Shown here one piece after another: positions 17,707 to 25,906 of a stretch of DNA of 64,000 nucleotides (positions are counted from its first letter, which is position 1; the number at the start of each line of letters is the position of its first letter). The DNA comes from Pseudopedobacter sp038243635 (lineage in GTDB: Bacteria; Bacteroidota; Bacteroidia; Sphingobacteriales; Sphingobacteriaceae): positions 23,206 through 87,205 of the forward strand of contig JBBSQW010000017.1 of NCBI GenBank assembly GCA_038243635.1, given 5' to 3'. The position numbers were made by a program, and so were the translations under genes. Under the pieces are notes generated by a model that made no database searches, had not been told where the DNA came from, and saw only the letters and a list, made by a program, of their open reading frames with translations.

Positions 17707-19024
17707 TTCTATAACCGATATTTTTGAGCCTGATGATCAGAAAGCTGCTGCCGAGTTCTGGAATCACACAAAGAATGCTCCCATTTTAAAAAGCGCAATT
17801 AAAGACCTTAATGCTAGTAAAAACTCTAAAACACTGGTTTCTTACATTTCAAAGATTGGCAAACCTATGTGGGACAAGAGTACGGAATTTACGGATATTA
17901 ACAAGACCAACACTTTAATTGTACCTGTTGGTAATGATGATAAAAAATCGACAGTGGCGTTACTAGTTGTTTCTTATAAGGGTAACTATTACCAGTATCA
18001 TATCGTTTTGAAAGGTAGATATCCCAGAGGAAGAAATCTATTGTCAGCCCACCAGTGGGACGGACTTTTTGCCGCACTAGATAAAGAACTTTTTGGTAAA
18101 GGCAAATCGAGGGGATTTGTTAAAGAGCGCCGGCGGACTAACTCAATGGAATATGGGGCGACTGGGTACTACTGGTGTTGGTATGGGTGTTCTGGCAACG
18201 GCAACGGTGGTTGTATTCCGGGTACGGAGGGAGAAGTTACTTGTGAGGCCGAGTACGGGTGGTACTGGAATGGTAACGGTAGCAGTAGCAGTAGCGGAAG
18301 CGAGACAAGTGGCAGTTGGCCCGGTAGCGGTGGCCCAGAAAGCGGCTGGAGCGGAGGTGGAGAAAGCGGTTGGAGTGGGGGTTCTGGAGGCTCTGGGGGT
18401 GGGACTAGTGGGGGAAACTCGCCATGGACACCTTCTTTGATTTTAAATATACCGCCTCCGGGGGATAAAATCACGAATATTCTTGATTATTTGAAGTGTT
18501 TCAATACTTCTAGCAATGCAATTGTAAATATCTATGTAGATCAACCGACTACCAATTCTTCTAACGCATGGAGTGTGGATGGTACAAATGTAGATGTTGG
18601 ACATACGTTCATTTCAATTGAACAAAATGGTAAAGTACGGGTTTTTGGATTCTATCCCTCCATAGGAGTAAGTCCATATAGTCCTTCGACAACTAGTGTG
18701 CTTGTCGATGATAGCAACCATCATTATGATCTTAAAGTAACGATAAACGTCAGTGGTTCGCGGCTAAACGATGTGATTAATTATACTAATAATTATAATT
18801 CAGTTTATAATTTAAATAGTTTCAATTGTACTGATTTTGCGCTAAACGTTGCCAGTAGATCAGGTGTTTCTTTACCTGATAATGTAGGCAGTTGGCCTGG
18901 GGGTAGTGGCTCAAATCCAGGAAATCTAGGTCAGGATATAAGGGCTAGCTCTTCTTTTGGTCCCAACACAACTATCAATAGAAATGGCGGAACTAGTATT
19001 TCTAATACGGGCAGTTGCCCATAA
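17678..19024 (+). CDS. polymorphic-toxin-like exported protein with Gly/Ser linker
   Basis: The product has 448 residues if TTG 17678 is used; the natural start is probably ATG 17617 in a shifted frame. Residues 10-160 form an unrecognised domain (VALLVVSYKGNYYQYHIVLK) followed by a Cys-containing CWYGCSGNGNGGCIPG segment. Residues 195-250 are a low-complexity Gly/Ser/Trp linker. The C-terminal domain has GHTFISIEQNG with His309, FGFYP, and NCTDFALNVAS with Cys384. A His before a Cys in this spacing is what circularly permuted NlpC/P60 (papain-like) hydrolases show, so I infer a cysteine hydrolase effector. The N-terminal domain and linker are repeated at 20327 with a different C-terminal domain, as in toxins that exchange their tips. 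A small lipoprotein gene follows, the place of an immunity gene. Confidence 0.7.
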   Translation: MFVTYACQRDSITDIFEPDDQKAAAEFWNHTKNAPILKSAIKDLNASKNSKTLVSYISKIGKPMWDKSTEFTDINKTNTLIVPVGNDDKKSTVALLVVSYKGNYYQYHIVLKGRYPRGRNLLSAHQWDGLFAALDKELFGKGKSRGFVKERRRTNSMEYGATGYYWCWYGCSGNGNGGCIPGTEGEVTCEAEYGWYWNGNGSSSSSGSETSGSWPGSGGPESGWSGGGESGWSGGSGGSGGGTSGGNSPWTPSLILNIPPPGDKITNILDYLKCFNTSSNAIVNIYVDQPTTNSSNAWSVDGTNVDVGHTFISIEQNGKVRVFGFYPSIGVSPYSPSTTSVLVDDSNHHYDLKVTINVSGSRLNDVINYTNNYNSVYNLNSFNCTDFALNVASRSGVSLPDNVGSWPGGSGSNPGNLGQDIRASSSFGPNTTINRNGGTSISNTGSCP

Positions 19025-19035
19025 AAATTTCAATC

Positions 19036-19476
19036 ATGATGCTAAAGTCTATAATAATTGTTTTTACACTGATAGCTTGTTCAGCAGAACAAAACAAGGA
19101 TGAGTTATTACTAAAAAAATTCTTAACAGATATTGTCGTTCAGGAAGATAATGACACCTTATTATCCGATTATTTCTGTACGGATGGAATAAAAGAAAAC
19201 TCTGAACTGTTGAATATGATTGTTGCACAAATGGATTCGCTAAGGAGCAAACTTCATAAGGTACCCAAAAGCGAAATATCAATTAAGGAATACAGAGATT
19301 CTCCCGTTGCCGACCAAAATATTTTAATGAACGAAAGCTCTCAAAGCCATGTTTTAATGGTGTATCATAAAGAAGAATTATTATTGCGAGTGCTTTATAC
19401 TAATTGTAAAATTCATTCTTTTATCATCATGAATAAAGGCGGTAAAGGGGTATTTTTGAATTTTTGCAAATCTTAG
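19036..19476 (+). CDS. small lipoprotein, candidate immunity protein
   Basis: ATG 19036 begins MMLKSIIIVFTLIACSAEQN, a short signal with lipobox LIAC. The frame extends back to 19015 but without a plausible signal. The mature part, about 130 residues, is acidic and mostly helical (KFLTDIVVQEDNDTLLSDYF) with no recognised family. It starts 11 bases after the toxin-like gene. Position, size and export to the envelope fit an immunity protein for a periplasm-acting effector, but nothing in the sequence proves it. Confidence 0.6.
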   Translation: MMLKSIIIVFTLIACSAEQNKDELLLKKFLTDIVVQEDNDTLLSDYFCTDGIKENSELLNMIVAQMDSLRSKLHKVPKSEISIKEYRDSPVADQNILMNESSQSHVLMVYHKEELLLRVLYTNCKIHSFIIMNKGGKGVFLNFCKS

Positions 19477-19551
19477 GTGCTCTGTATCACTAGACGTATT
19501 AGTGCCTGTAATGCTAGAACAAAATAAGAAACTTGCCCATGAAAAAAATAG

Positions 19552-19673
19552 TTTTACTTAACTTGGGGAGGGCTTGGAGCGACCCAAGCTTTTTCAAATC
19601 TCTCACAAGCCGATAAAAATAGAATTTCTAATACAAATAATTCACTTAAAAATGCTACAAAAGGTACAAAATG
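19552..19673 (+). pseudogene. remnant of a toxin-like C-terminus
   Basis: A short frame with no start reads TWGGLGATQAFSNLSQADKN and on to KGTKC before TAG at 19671-19673. The WGGL.. end resembles the tail of the remnant at 21943-22116 (LG-stop-GGGNAKLH). It lies directly before a small exported-protein gene, whose ATG falls 22 bases before this stop. I take it as the last piece of a lost effector cassette. Confidence 0.45.
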
Positions 19674-20161
19674 CTAGAAATATTTTGATTTTTTTTACGT
19701 TTATTTGTTTTACAAATAAAGCCTTAAGCCAAGAGGTTAGCAGTAATTTTGATCAGTTTTTTATTAAATCTTTTTATAAAAACTTTCGTGTCCCTAATTC
19801 TATTAAAGATAAGTGTGCTGGCACAAGTGTATTATTAAATTTTTATATCGATGAAGATTTCAACGCAATGAATTTCGAATTTTCTGATAATGCTGGGGAG
19901 GAATTAAAGGAGGAGTTACGAAGAATAAGTAAAAAACTCGCCACGGAATTTATTTCAAATTACCTAAAACGTAATAATCTTAGTAAGATTCATTTAGTCT
20001 ACCCAACTCTATTTCTTGCGAGAATTGAAGAATGTGATGACCGCAACTTGATGGTTAGTCCGGGCGAAGCTTTTACACATTATAATGGGGCGTTAATAGA
20101 TAAACCTTGTTTCATAAGAAATACGCTAACTCTAATCAGTTATCAAACAATTAAGAATTAA
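19652..20161 (+). CDS. small exported protein, candidate orphan immunity protein
   Basis: ATG 19652 gives 169 residues: MLQKVQNARNILIFFTFICF is a signal peptide, probably cut after NKALSQ. The frame is open from 19574, but the earlier part overlaps the toxin remnant. The mature protein has a hydrophobic strand (SVLLNFYIDEDFNAMNFEFS) and VPNSIKDKCAG, matching the pattern VP-x3-x-C-x-x-L of the broken gene at 22210-22674, so the two are probably paralogues. It has no recognised domain. It follows a toxin remnant as an immunity gene would. Confidence 0.55.
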   Translation: MLQKVQNARNILIFFTFICFTNKALSQEVSSNFDQFFIKSFYKNFRVPNSIKDKCAGTSVLLNFYIDEDFNAMNFEFSDNAGEELKEELRRISKKLATEFISNYLKRNNLSKIHLVYPTLFLARIEECDDRNLMVSPGEAFTHYNGALIDKPCFIRNTLTLISYQTIKN

Positions 20162-20326
20162 CAAATTTAGTTTTTGATGTTGATGAAAACTATAGTGTAA
20201 AAAATATTTATGCCAAAGATGATTCAGGGTATTTAATAGCTTAAGTTTTCAAATTTTAATTAAATTGCTGTTTTAAAGAGATTTAAAAATCAGTCTTGAA
20301 AAGAGGTCACAGAAATCGCTCTGGAA

Positions 20327-21375
20327 ATGGACAGATTAATGTTGGCAACGCGTACGGAATTTACCGATATTAACAAGGCCAATACGTTGATTGTCCCTAT
20401 TGTTAACGATGATAAAAAATCGACAGTGGCGTTACTAGTTGTTTCATATAAGGGTAACTATTACCAGTATCATACCGTTTTGAAAGGTAGATATCCCAGA
20501 GGAAGAAATCTATTGTCAGCCCAGCAGTGGGACGGACTTTTTGCCGCACTAGATAAAGAACTTTTTGGTAAAGGCAAATCGAGGGGATTTGTTAAAGAGC
20601 GCCGGCGGACTAACTCAATGGAATATGGGGTGACTGGGTACTGGTGTTGGTATGGTTGTTCTGGCAACGGCGACGGTGGTTGTATTCCGGGTACGGAGGG
20701 AGACATTACTTGTGAGGCCGGGTACGGGTGGTACTGGAATGGTAGCAGTAGCAGTAGCGGAAGCGAGACAAGTGGCAGTTGGCCCGGAGGAGGCGGCGGA
20801 GAAAGTTGTTGGAGTGGAGGTGGGGGTTCTGGAGGCTCTGGGGTGGGAGTACCTACAACTTTACTTTTGATGCGACATTAGTCTTTAATTATGGGAATAA
20901 GCCATTGTCTGAATATGCCAATAAATGCGTTGGAATACAAAATATTTGGAATAGTTACACAAACAATGAAGTTTTTGGATATATTACCATGGATGATAAA
21001 TTGATAGTTACAAATGTTCTTCCATTTATAGGAGGATCGGCAAGTGGACTTTATTTATTTAATAACATCTACTATTATCCATATCCTGATTCTCAGGGTT
21101 CCCTAAATGAGACATACGCGGGTATAATACATTCTGCCGGCAATTACTTTATCCCTATTAAAGCAAGCTTGCATACACACACACCTTGCAGACTAGATGG
21201 AACCGATGGTGTGTCACACCCCGTCGGTGCTGATGATATTTCCACAGCCACTAGGTATCCGGGAATAAATCATTGGGTTGTAGGATGTAATGCAATAGCT
21301 CAGTTTGATGCAAATGGAGTATTCTTCAATGTACAGTCCGGTTCTTTAGTTGTAAATTGTAATAAGGTCTACTAG
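20327..21375 (+). pseudogene. truncated, frameshifted second toxin-like cassette (JAB-like C-domain)
   Basis: From about 20354 this copies the middle of the first toxin-like gene almost exactly (SKSTEFTDINK region, GFVKERRRTNSMEYG, Cys segment, Gly/Ser linker). It lacks the N-terminal signal and first ~65 residues. The linker has GGGG at 20840-20843, where the first copy has GGGGG at 18395-18399; this shifts the frame and ends it at 20881. With a fifth G it would read on into STYNFTFDATLVFNYGNKPL and a 180-residue domain to TAG 21375. That domain contains ASLHTHTPC and later SHPVGADD, fitting the HxH...S...D metal motif of JAB/MPN-type peptidases. I read it as a silent or switchable cassette. 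Confidence 0.65.
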
Positions 21376-21385
21376 AAGAAATTAT

Positions 21386-21952
21386 ATGTTAAAAATGGTG
21401 TTAACACTCATCTCTACGTTATTTGTAATAGGTGTTTTTGGGCAAAATAATTTGAATAATGCAACCTCATCTTGTATTATTCATAAACAAAAAAAGACAA
21501 ACATTGAGGAAATAAATTCAATAGATAAATTTTTGAGAAGTCAACTTACTTTATTCATAGATGAGGAATTAGTAAAGGATTCCGTATTTAAAACTAGAGG
21601 CTATGTAAACGTGTTTTTCACTTTAAAACCACTTAATAATGACACAACAACTGTTTTTATTATGAAACAGTTTTCAAACTTTGACGATATTGACAACGAC
21701 AAAAATTTTCCCTCGTTTTATATGTGGTTAAATAATAAGATGATTTTATTTTATGTCCGTCAGTTAGATAATATAGTCTGCAAGAAGTTGTCGTTGAGAA
21801 GCAAAAAGAAATTCGTTAGGAAAATAGAACCTTTTTTGGCGAAACAAAAAAGAGTTGGCAGATTTAAAAATTTCAGACCTGATGAAGTATTTCAGCTACA
21901 TGGAGGAAAAACTATTTACTTAATTAACGATGAACATCTTATGCGTCATTGA
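21386..21952 (+). CDS. small exported protein, candidate immunity to the second cassette
   Basis: This 188-residue protein has a signal peptide (MLKMVLTLISTLFVIGVFGQ). The mature part is basic, with VNVFFTLKPLNNDTTTVFIM as a possible sheet and a Lys-rich C-terminal half (SLRSKKKFVRKIEPFLAKQK). No family was recognised. It starts 10 bases after the second cassette's stop, a spacing like that behind the first cassette. It is intact although the cassette before it is frameshifted, which would fit a retained protective function. Confidence 0.6.
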   Translation: MLKMVLTLISTLFVIGVFGQNNLNNATSSCIIHKQKKTNIEEINSIDKFLRSQLTLFIDEELVKDSVFKTRGYVNVFFTLKPLNNDTTTVFIMKQFSNFDDIDNDKNFPSFYMWLNNKMILFYVRQLDNIVCKKLSLRSKKKFVRKIEPFLAKQKRVGRFKNFRPDEVFQLHGGKTIYLINDEHLMRH

Positions 21953-22116
21953 GCTATGCTTATTTCTACTACTCCGAAACAATTTTGGATTATGATAATA
22001 TGGCAGATAACTATTTGAATTGGTTTAAGACATCTTTAAAGAAAATTTACCCAAATATGTCCGATTCTGATACAGAAACTCTTGGATAGGGGGGTGGAAA
22101 TGCCAAACTACATTGA
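21943..22116 (+). pseudogene. remnant of another toxin-like C-terminus with an internal amber stop
   Basis: A frame with no start reads YASLSYAYFYYSETILDYDN ... NWFKTSLKKIYPNMSDSDTE, then LG, TAG at 22087-22089 and GGGNAKLH before TGA at 22116. The TAG stands where the WGG pattern of the other remnant has Trp (TGG). It appears to be the tail of a third effector domain and has no linker in front. Confidence 0.4.
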
Positions 22117-22209
22117 TTAATAATGTTAAAAACAATATCTTAAATACTAATCAAAGATGCATAAATGGTCTACTCGGGTGTTGTTTTGAAATGTATATAA
22201 ATTTTGACT

Positions 22210-22674
22210 ATGAGATATTTACTTTTTTCAATCTTAATCACGCTTTTCACATTACACGTAAAAGCTCAAAACCTAACGATACCCATTGAGAAATATATAT
22301 CAAAACATTTCGTAGTTCCTGCTGAATTAGAAACGGATTGTAATTGGAATTATTTAGCTGTCCAATTAACTGTGAATTCACAAAATATAATTTAGTATAA
22401 AATGTTAAATCAGTTAAACCCTAACTTCACGAACTCTTTAAAATTCATTGGAAATTATCCCATTCAACCTAATCAAAGTAGCGATTTTCCCGCTTTAGTA
22501 TTCATAACTGTTCAAAATGAAAGTGAGAACTGTGGAGACAAGCCGATAAAAACGCCTCTCGCGGGCTAGATAACTGCCGAAATTTTAAAAATTATTAAGG
22601 ATGAGATTTCAATTTATCCTAAAATAAAATTACTAAATCCCATTACATCAATAGTTGGAATAACTCACCATTAG
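22210..22674 (+). pseudogene. immunity-like exported protein with two in-frame amber codons
   Basis: ATG 22210 opens a signal peptide (MRYLLFSILITLFTLHVKAQ), and the same frame continues for 154 codons to TAG 22672. It is interrupted only by TAG at 22393 and TAG at 22567. The remainder (MLNQLNPNFTNSLKFIGNY, FPALVFITVQNE, ITAEILKIIKDEIS) is coherent protein. It resembles the gene at 19652 in the KHFVVPAELETDCNWNYLAV region. Loss by two point mutations is the simplest reading. Confidence 0.6.
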
Positions 22675-22707
22675 TGTGATCATATTAATTTTAAGAATGA
22701 TACTAAA

Positions 22708-23123
22708 ATGAAAATAGTTTTTTGATATCTTTATTAACTTTTTTGGGGATAACTTCATACGCCCAATTAAAAGATGAGAATTTCTTGATGGTTGAAAATT
22801 GTCCTAATATTAGAATTTTTAACTCTGATAAGGCCCATAACACTTTTATATCTGTAGATGATACAGGGTTCAAATATGAATCTAATCTTAGTTTCATGCA
22901 TCTTAATATAAGTGCAGATTATTGTTGTAATTATTATGAGGTAAAGCAAATCCCAAAAAAATGGAATATAATTACTGTAAAAGATATTGTAACCCACATG
23001 GAGGATAAAAGAAACGGGTTTCGGTTCAATACTAAAAAGCTGTTCTTTGTAGAGTATGATAAGGAACGAAGGATTTACAAAGCCCATCAGGCAGATGTTG
23101 TCGGTTGGCCTAGACCTGATTGA
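22708..23123 (+). pseudogene. small exported protein, frameshifted in its signal peptide (copy A)
   Basis: ATG 22708 starts MKIVF and hits TGA after the T run at 22718-22723. With seven instead of six T the frame reads MKIVFLISLLTFLGITSYAQ, a full signal peptide, and goes on to a 118-residue mature part ending ADVVGWPRPD. Landmarks shared with the next gene are DYCCNYYEVKQIP, DIV.HMEDKRN and FNTKKLFFVEYDK. No known family. It is probably part of the immunity-like group. Confidence 0.6.
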
Positions 23124-23166
23124 GCTTCAAGGGCAAGTATCTTCTTTAACCTTAAACTGCCAGTTG

Positions 23167-23588
23167 ATGAAAAATTTCATAGTAAATAGTGTACTAATTT
23201 TAATTTTTACTCAAAGCTTTGCCCAACTCAAGGCTGAGAGTTTTTTGTGCCTTGATTCCACCAACTATAAAATCATAGCTAATAACGGCAGTAATGGATT
23301 AAAGGGGGTTACAATTTTAGACAGTAAATTTAAATATGAAAAAAGTCTGAATTTTATCTCTCTTAGAAAAGTTATGGTCCAGATTATTGCTGTAACTATT
23401 ATGAGGTGAAGCAAATCCCTAAAGGATGGAACATCATTACTATAGAGGATATTGTCGCGCACATGGAGGATAAAAGAAACGAGTTTCGGTTCAATACGAA
23501 AAAGCTGTTCTTTGTAGAGTATGATAAAACGAGATGGGTTTACAGAGCCTACCAGGCAAATATCATAGGTTGGCCTAGAACGGCCTGA
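23167..23588 (+). pseudogene. small exported protein, frameshifted mid-gene (copy B)
   Basis: This is a tandem paralogue of the gene before it. MKNFIVNSVLILIFTQSFAQ is a signal peptide. The frame ends at TGA 23407, while the homologous continuation (SYGPDYCCNYYEVKQIPKGW to GWPRTA) is open in the next frame. The break lies at the A run 23367-23370, where five A in place of four would restore it. A short open stretch after the stop (23594-23698, ending YLGDYLLNFKN) may be a further remnant. Confidence 0.6.
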
Positions 23589-23713
23589 TATTTAAGATAA
23601 AAGACAAATCTGCCAAACGATGCGTACATAGGTTTAATGCTTCAAGGTTTGCAGAAATGTATTATCTCGGTGATTACCTTTTAAATTTTAAAAATTAAGT
23701 CTGGTAGAGCCAC

Positions 23714-25156
23714 TCAGTAACTATGGCTTTTCGTATTAATCAATGACCTTATTTCTTCTTTCATAAAAAACGTCTCATAGGTCTCTATTTTAAGTGGAGT
23801 GCTAAGAATTTTATGCGCTGTCTCTAAAAATTTTTGGTGCTGATTACTGTTGTAATACATTTTTGCTAATAAATATTTGGGCTTTAACAACGAAGGGATT
23901 GCAATCGAAACAAACATATATTCCTTTTCAGCATCATCATATTGTTTCAATGAACTATAAATGTCGCCTAATGCGAAATAAATTTCCTTCTCGGGCGATA
24001 TCTGCTTTGCATTCTGTAAAATATTTATGGCATCTATGTATGTTTTTTCATCTTTTAGTTTTTTGGCCAATGCACTTAGATAGGAAGGGTGGTCTGCTAA
24101 TATCGGATATAAACTCCATAATTTGTCGGAACCCGTCACAGCATTACTTCTATTTTCAATTTCTGATAATTTAAGAAAACCCCGCCATCTCCTTACAGCG
24201 TAGAAGATAAAAAAAGAAGCCAAAAATACTAACGCAACACATACAAACTTTACCGATGAACTTGGTACTAAGAGCGTATAACAACGTCTCTTTTTGAGTG
24301 AACTTAAACAAGCAATTGAAATCCAAAAAACTACTTGTAATGACAAAAGACTCAACGGATACGAAGACATTCCACTAATTAACAATACGATTACTGAACT
24401 CAATAGCGATAAATCGATAATATTGCTTAAGTTGAATTCATCCTCTGATAAATTTGATTTTTTATAAAAAGTAAAAACAACGACACTGCAAAACAAAAGC
24501 AGTCCGATAATCCCGTTTTCGCATAAAATTTGCAAAAAATCATTGAAAGCAAAGCGTACATCTCCTGCAAGGCCTTTATATAAACTTAAAACAGCTGAAT
24601 TTTGGAAAAGGTTATACTGAAAATTAACATAATTTGCCCCAAAAGCTCCAGCACCTATTCCTGAAATTGGATTTTCTTGAAAAATAGTAAAACTTACTTT
24701 CCATATCAAAAGCCGCCCCAAGGCGGAGTTCTCTTTTATAGAGTATAACCAAAATGCTATTGAAAAACTCAAAGTAAGTAACGTTGATATCCATACAACT
24801 TTATACTTAAGATATTTCCATAAGTTAAATAACCTACTACCTAAAAGATAAGCAACAATAAAGAGTAAACTAAAGAAAAGACCAATCCATGCTGACCTAG
24901 AGTAACAGATAGCTATCAATAATATACAGGAAAGTAATAGTATTAAAGTTAGAACACTTAAAAGTTTTTCTTGTTTTTTTATAAAATACAGAAGTATTGG
25001 AACTAAAAAAGCAACAAGTGACGATAGGTATATAGCATAAGGAGCAGGATTAAAAAAGCCTCCGGTTACTAAAAATGCGTTGTGATTTGACGGAACGTAG
25101 TGGTATAACTGTAAAATGCCAAATGTTACTTGTATAAATGTATTAATATAAAACAC
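23714..25156 (-). pseudogene. O-antigen ligase / polymerase family membrane protein with TPR tail, 3' part
   Basis: This 480-codon frame begins with a GTG that is not a credible start. It holds many membrane helices, then the Wzy/WaaL signature loop (NPISGIGAGAFGANYVNFQY ... RFAFNDFLQILCENGIIGLL). A C-terminal TPR-like periplasmic part follows (YFALGDIYSSLKQYDDAEKE). The N-terminal helices are in the next frame upstream at 25143-25559. A one-base change in the run 25161-25164 (TTTT to TTT on the coding strand) joins both parts as TWNLSVFYINTF. Such proteins join or polymerise surface sugars, but no sugar-synthesis genes surround it. Confidence 0.75.
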
Positions 25157-25559
25157 AGATAAAATTCCATGTTTTGTTAATATCTACCACTTTTTTTACG
25201 GTAAAGTAAGTCAGCATTAACCCTATCAACAAAACATTTGTATGAAAGGTGAGCGGTCTAGACTCTATTTTCACGATTGAATTTATTAGAGAATAACCAA
25301 AATAGATGAAAACAAAAATATCAACTCGATCAACTTTAAGTATTAAGTTTGTTCTGCGAATACCGGAAAATATTAAAAAAACTAGGGCAAGACCACTAAC
25401 CATAAGAAACCAAATTTCTTTAAAAACAATTAACCCGTCGTTTATTTGAGTGCTAAAAACGAAGTTGGTAAGTAATAAACAAAGCAATAACCCAGAATAT
25501 ATCCAGGCTTTAGTGGACGGAAAACAATTACATCTCAAGATTTTAAATATCCTTATCAT
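25143..25559 (-). pseudogene. O-antigen ligase / polymerase family membrane protein, 5' part
   Basis: The ATG at 25559 and four hydrophobic helices (YSGLLLCLLLTNFVF, LALVFLIFSGI, IFVFIYFGYSLINSIV, LLIGLMLTYFTVKKVV) are typical of the N-terminal third of WaaL/Wzy-type proteins. The frame stops at TAA 25143 just after NKTWNFICVLY, while the rest of the protein continues in the overlapping frame of the 3' part. I regard both as one gene with a single-base frameshift. Confidence 0.75.
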
Positions 25560-25906
25560 AAAAAAATCACTACTAATCAGCTAATTATTCTCAAAGTAAC
25601 GTTCCTTTCATCAGAACGCTCTTTTTTAATGTTCTATGGTTCTTAAATCAGAGAAATGAATTCTAAAGATATTGAAAAAAAGCTCGTCGGTCAGCCTCTT
25701 GTCAACTGATAAGAAAAATCCGTTGTCAAGAGCTTATAGAACGGATTAAGCCTATTAAATGTAAATGATAAGTTATTCTGTTCTTAATCATTCGCCAATC
25801 AATTATTTGTCAATCAGATATCCAATTCTAGACATATTAAAAAACTTTTTTCGAAGTCTATAATATGCAATTATCCAAATTCCCCTCAAATTTCATATTT
25901 TGCGCC
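25560..25906. other. intergenic region before cysS with an imperfect inverted repeat
   Basis: The 347 bases between the diverging ligase-like gene and cysS contain CTCTTGTCAAC (25696-25706) and GTTGTCAAGAG (25722-25732), complementary except for one base, around a 15-base spacer. No T run follows. The rest is AT-rich with no gene recognised. Confidence 0.4.

Noticed and set aside
18169..18474. Proline-rich minus-strand frame opposite the toxin linker
   Set aside because: It is the antisense of the Gly/Ser linker; the Pro/Leu repeats follow directly from the GGN codons on the other strand.
22087..22569. Recoding of TAG as an amino acid in this organism
   Set aside because: TAG ends real core genes here (for example sdhA at 38905), so general recoding is ruled out; local suppression is only a weak possibility.
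25143..25156. Real four-base-type overlap of two separate genes in the ligase-like region
   Set aside because: The downstream start would be a GTG inside a membrane helix and the two halves together make one normal family member, so a frameshift is more likely than two genes.
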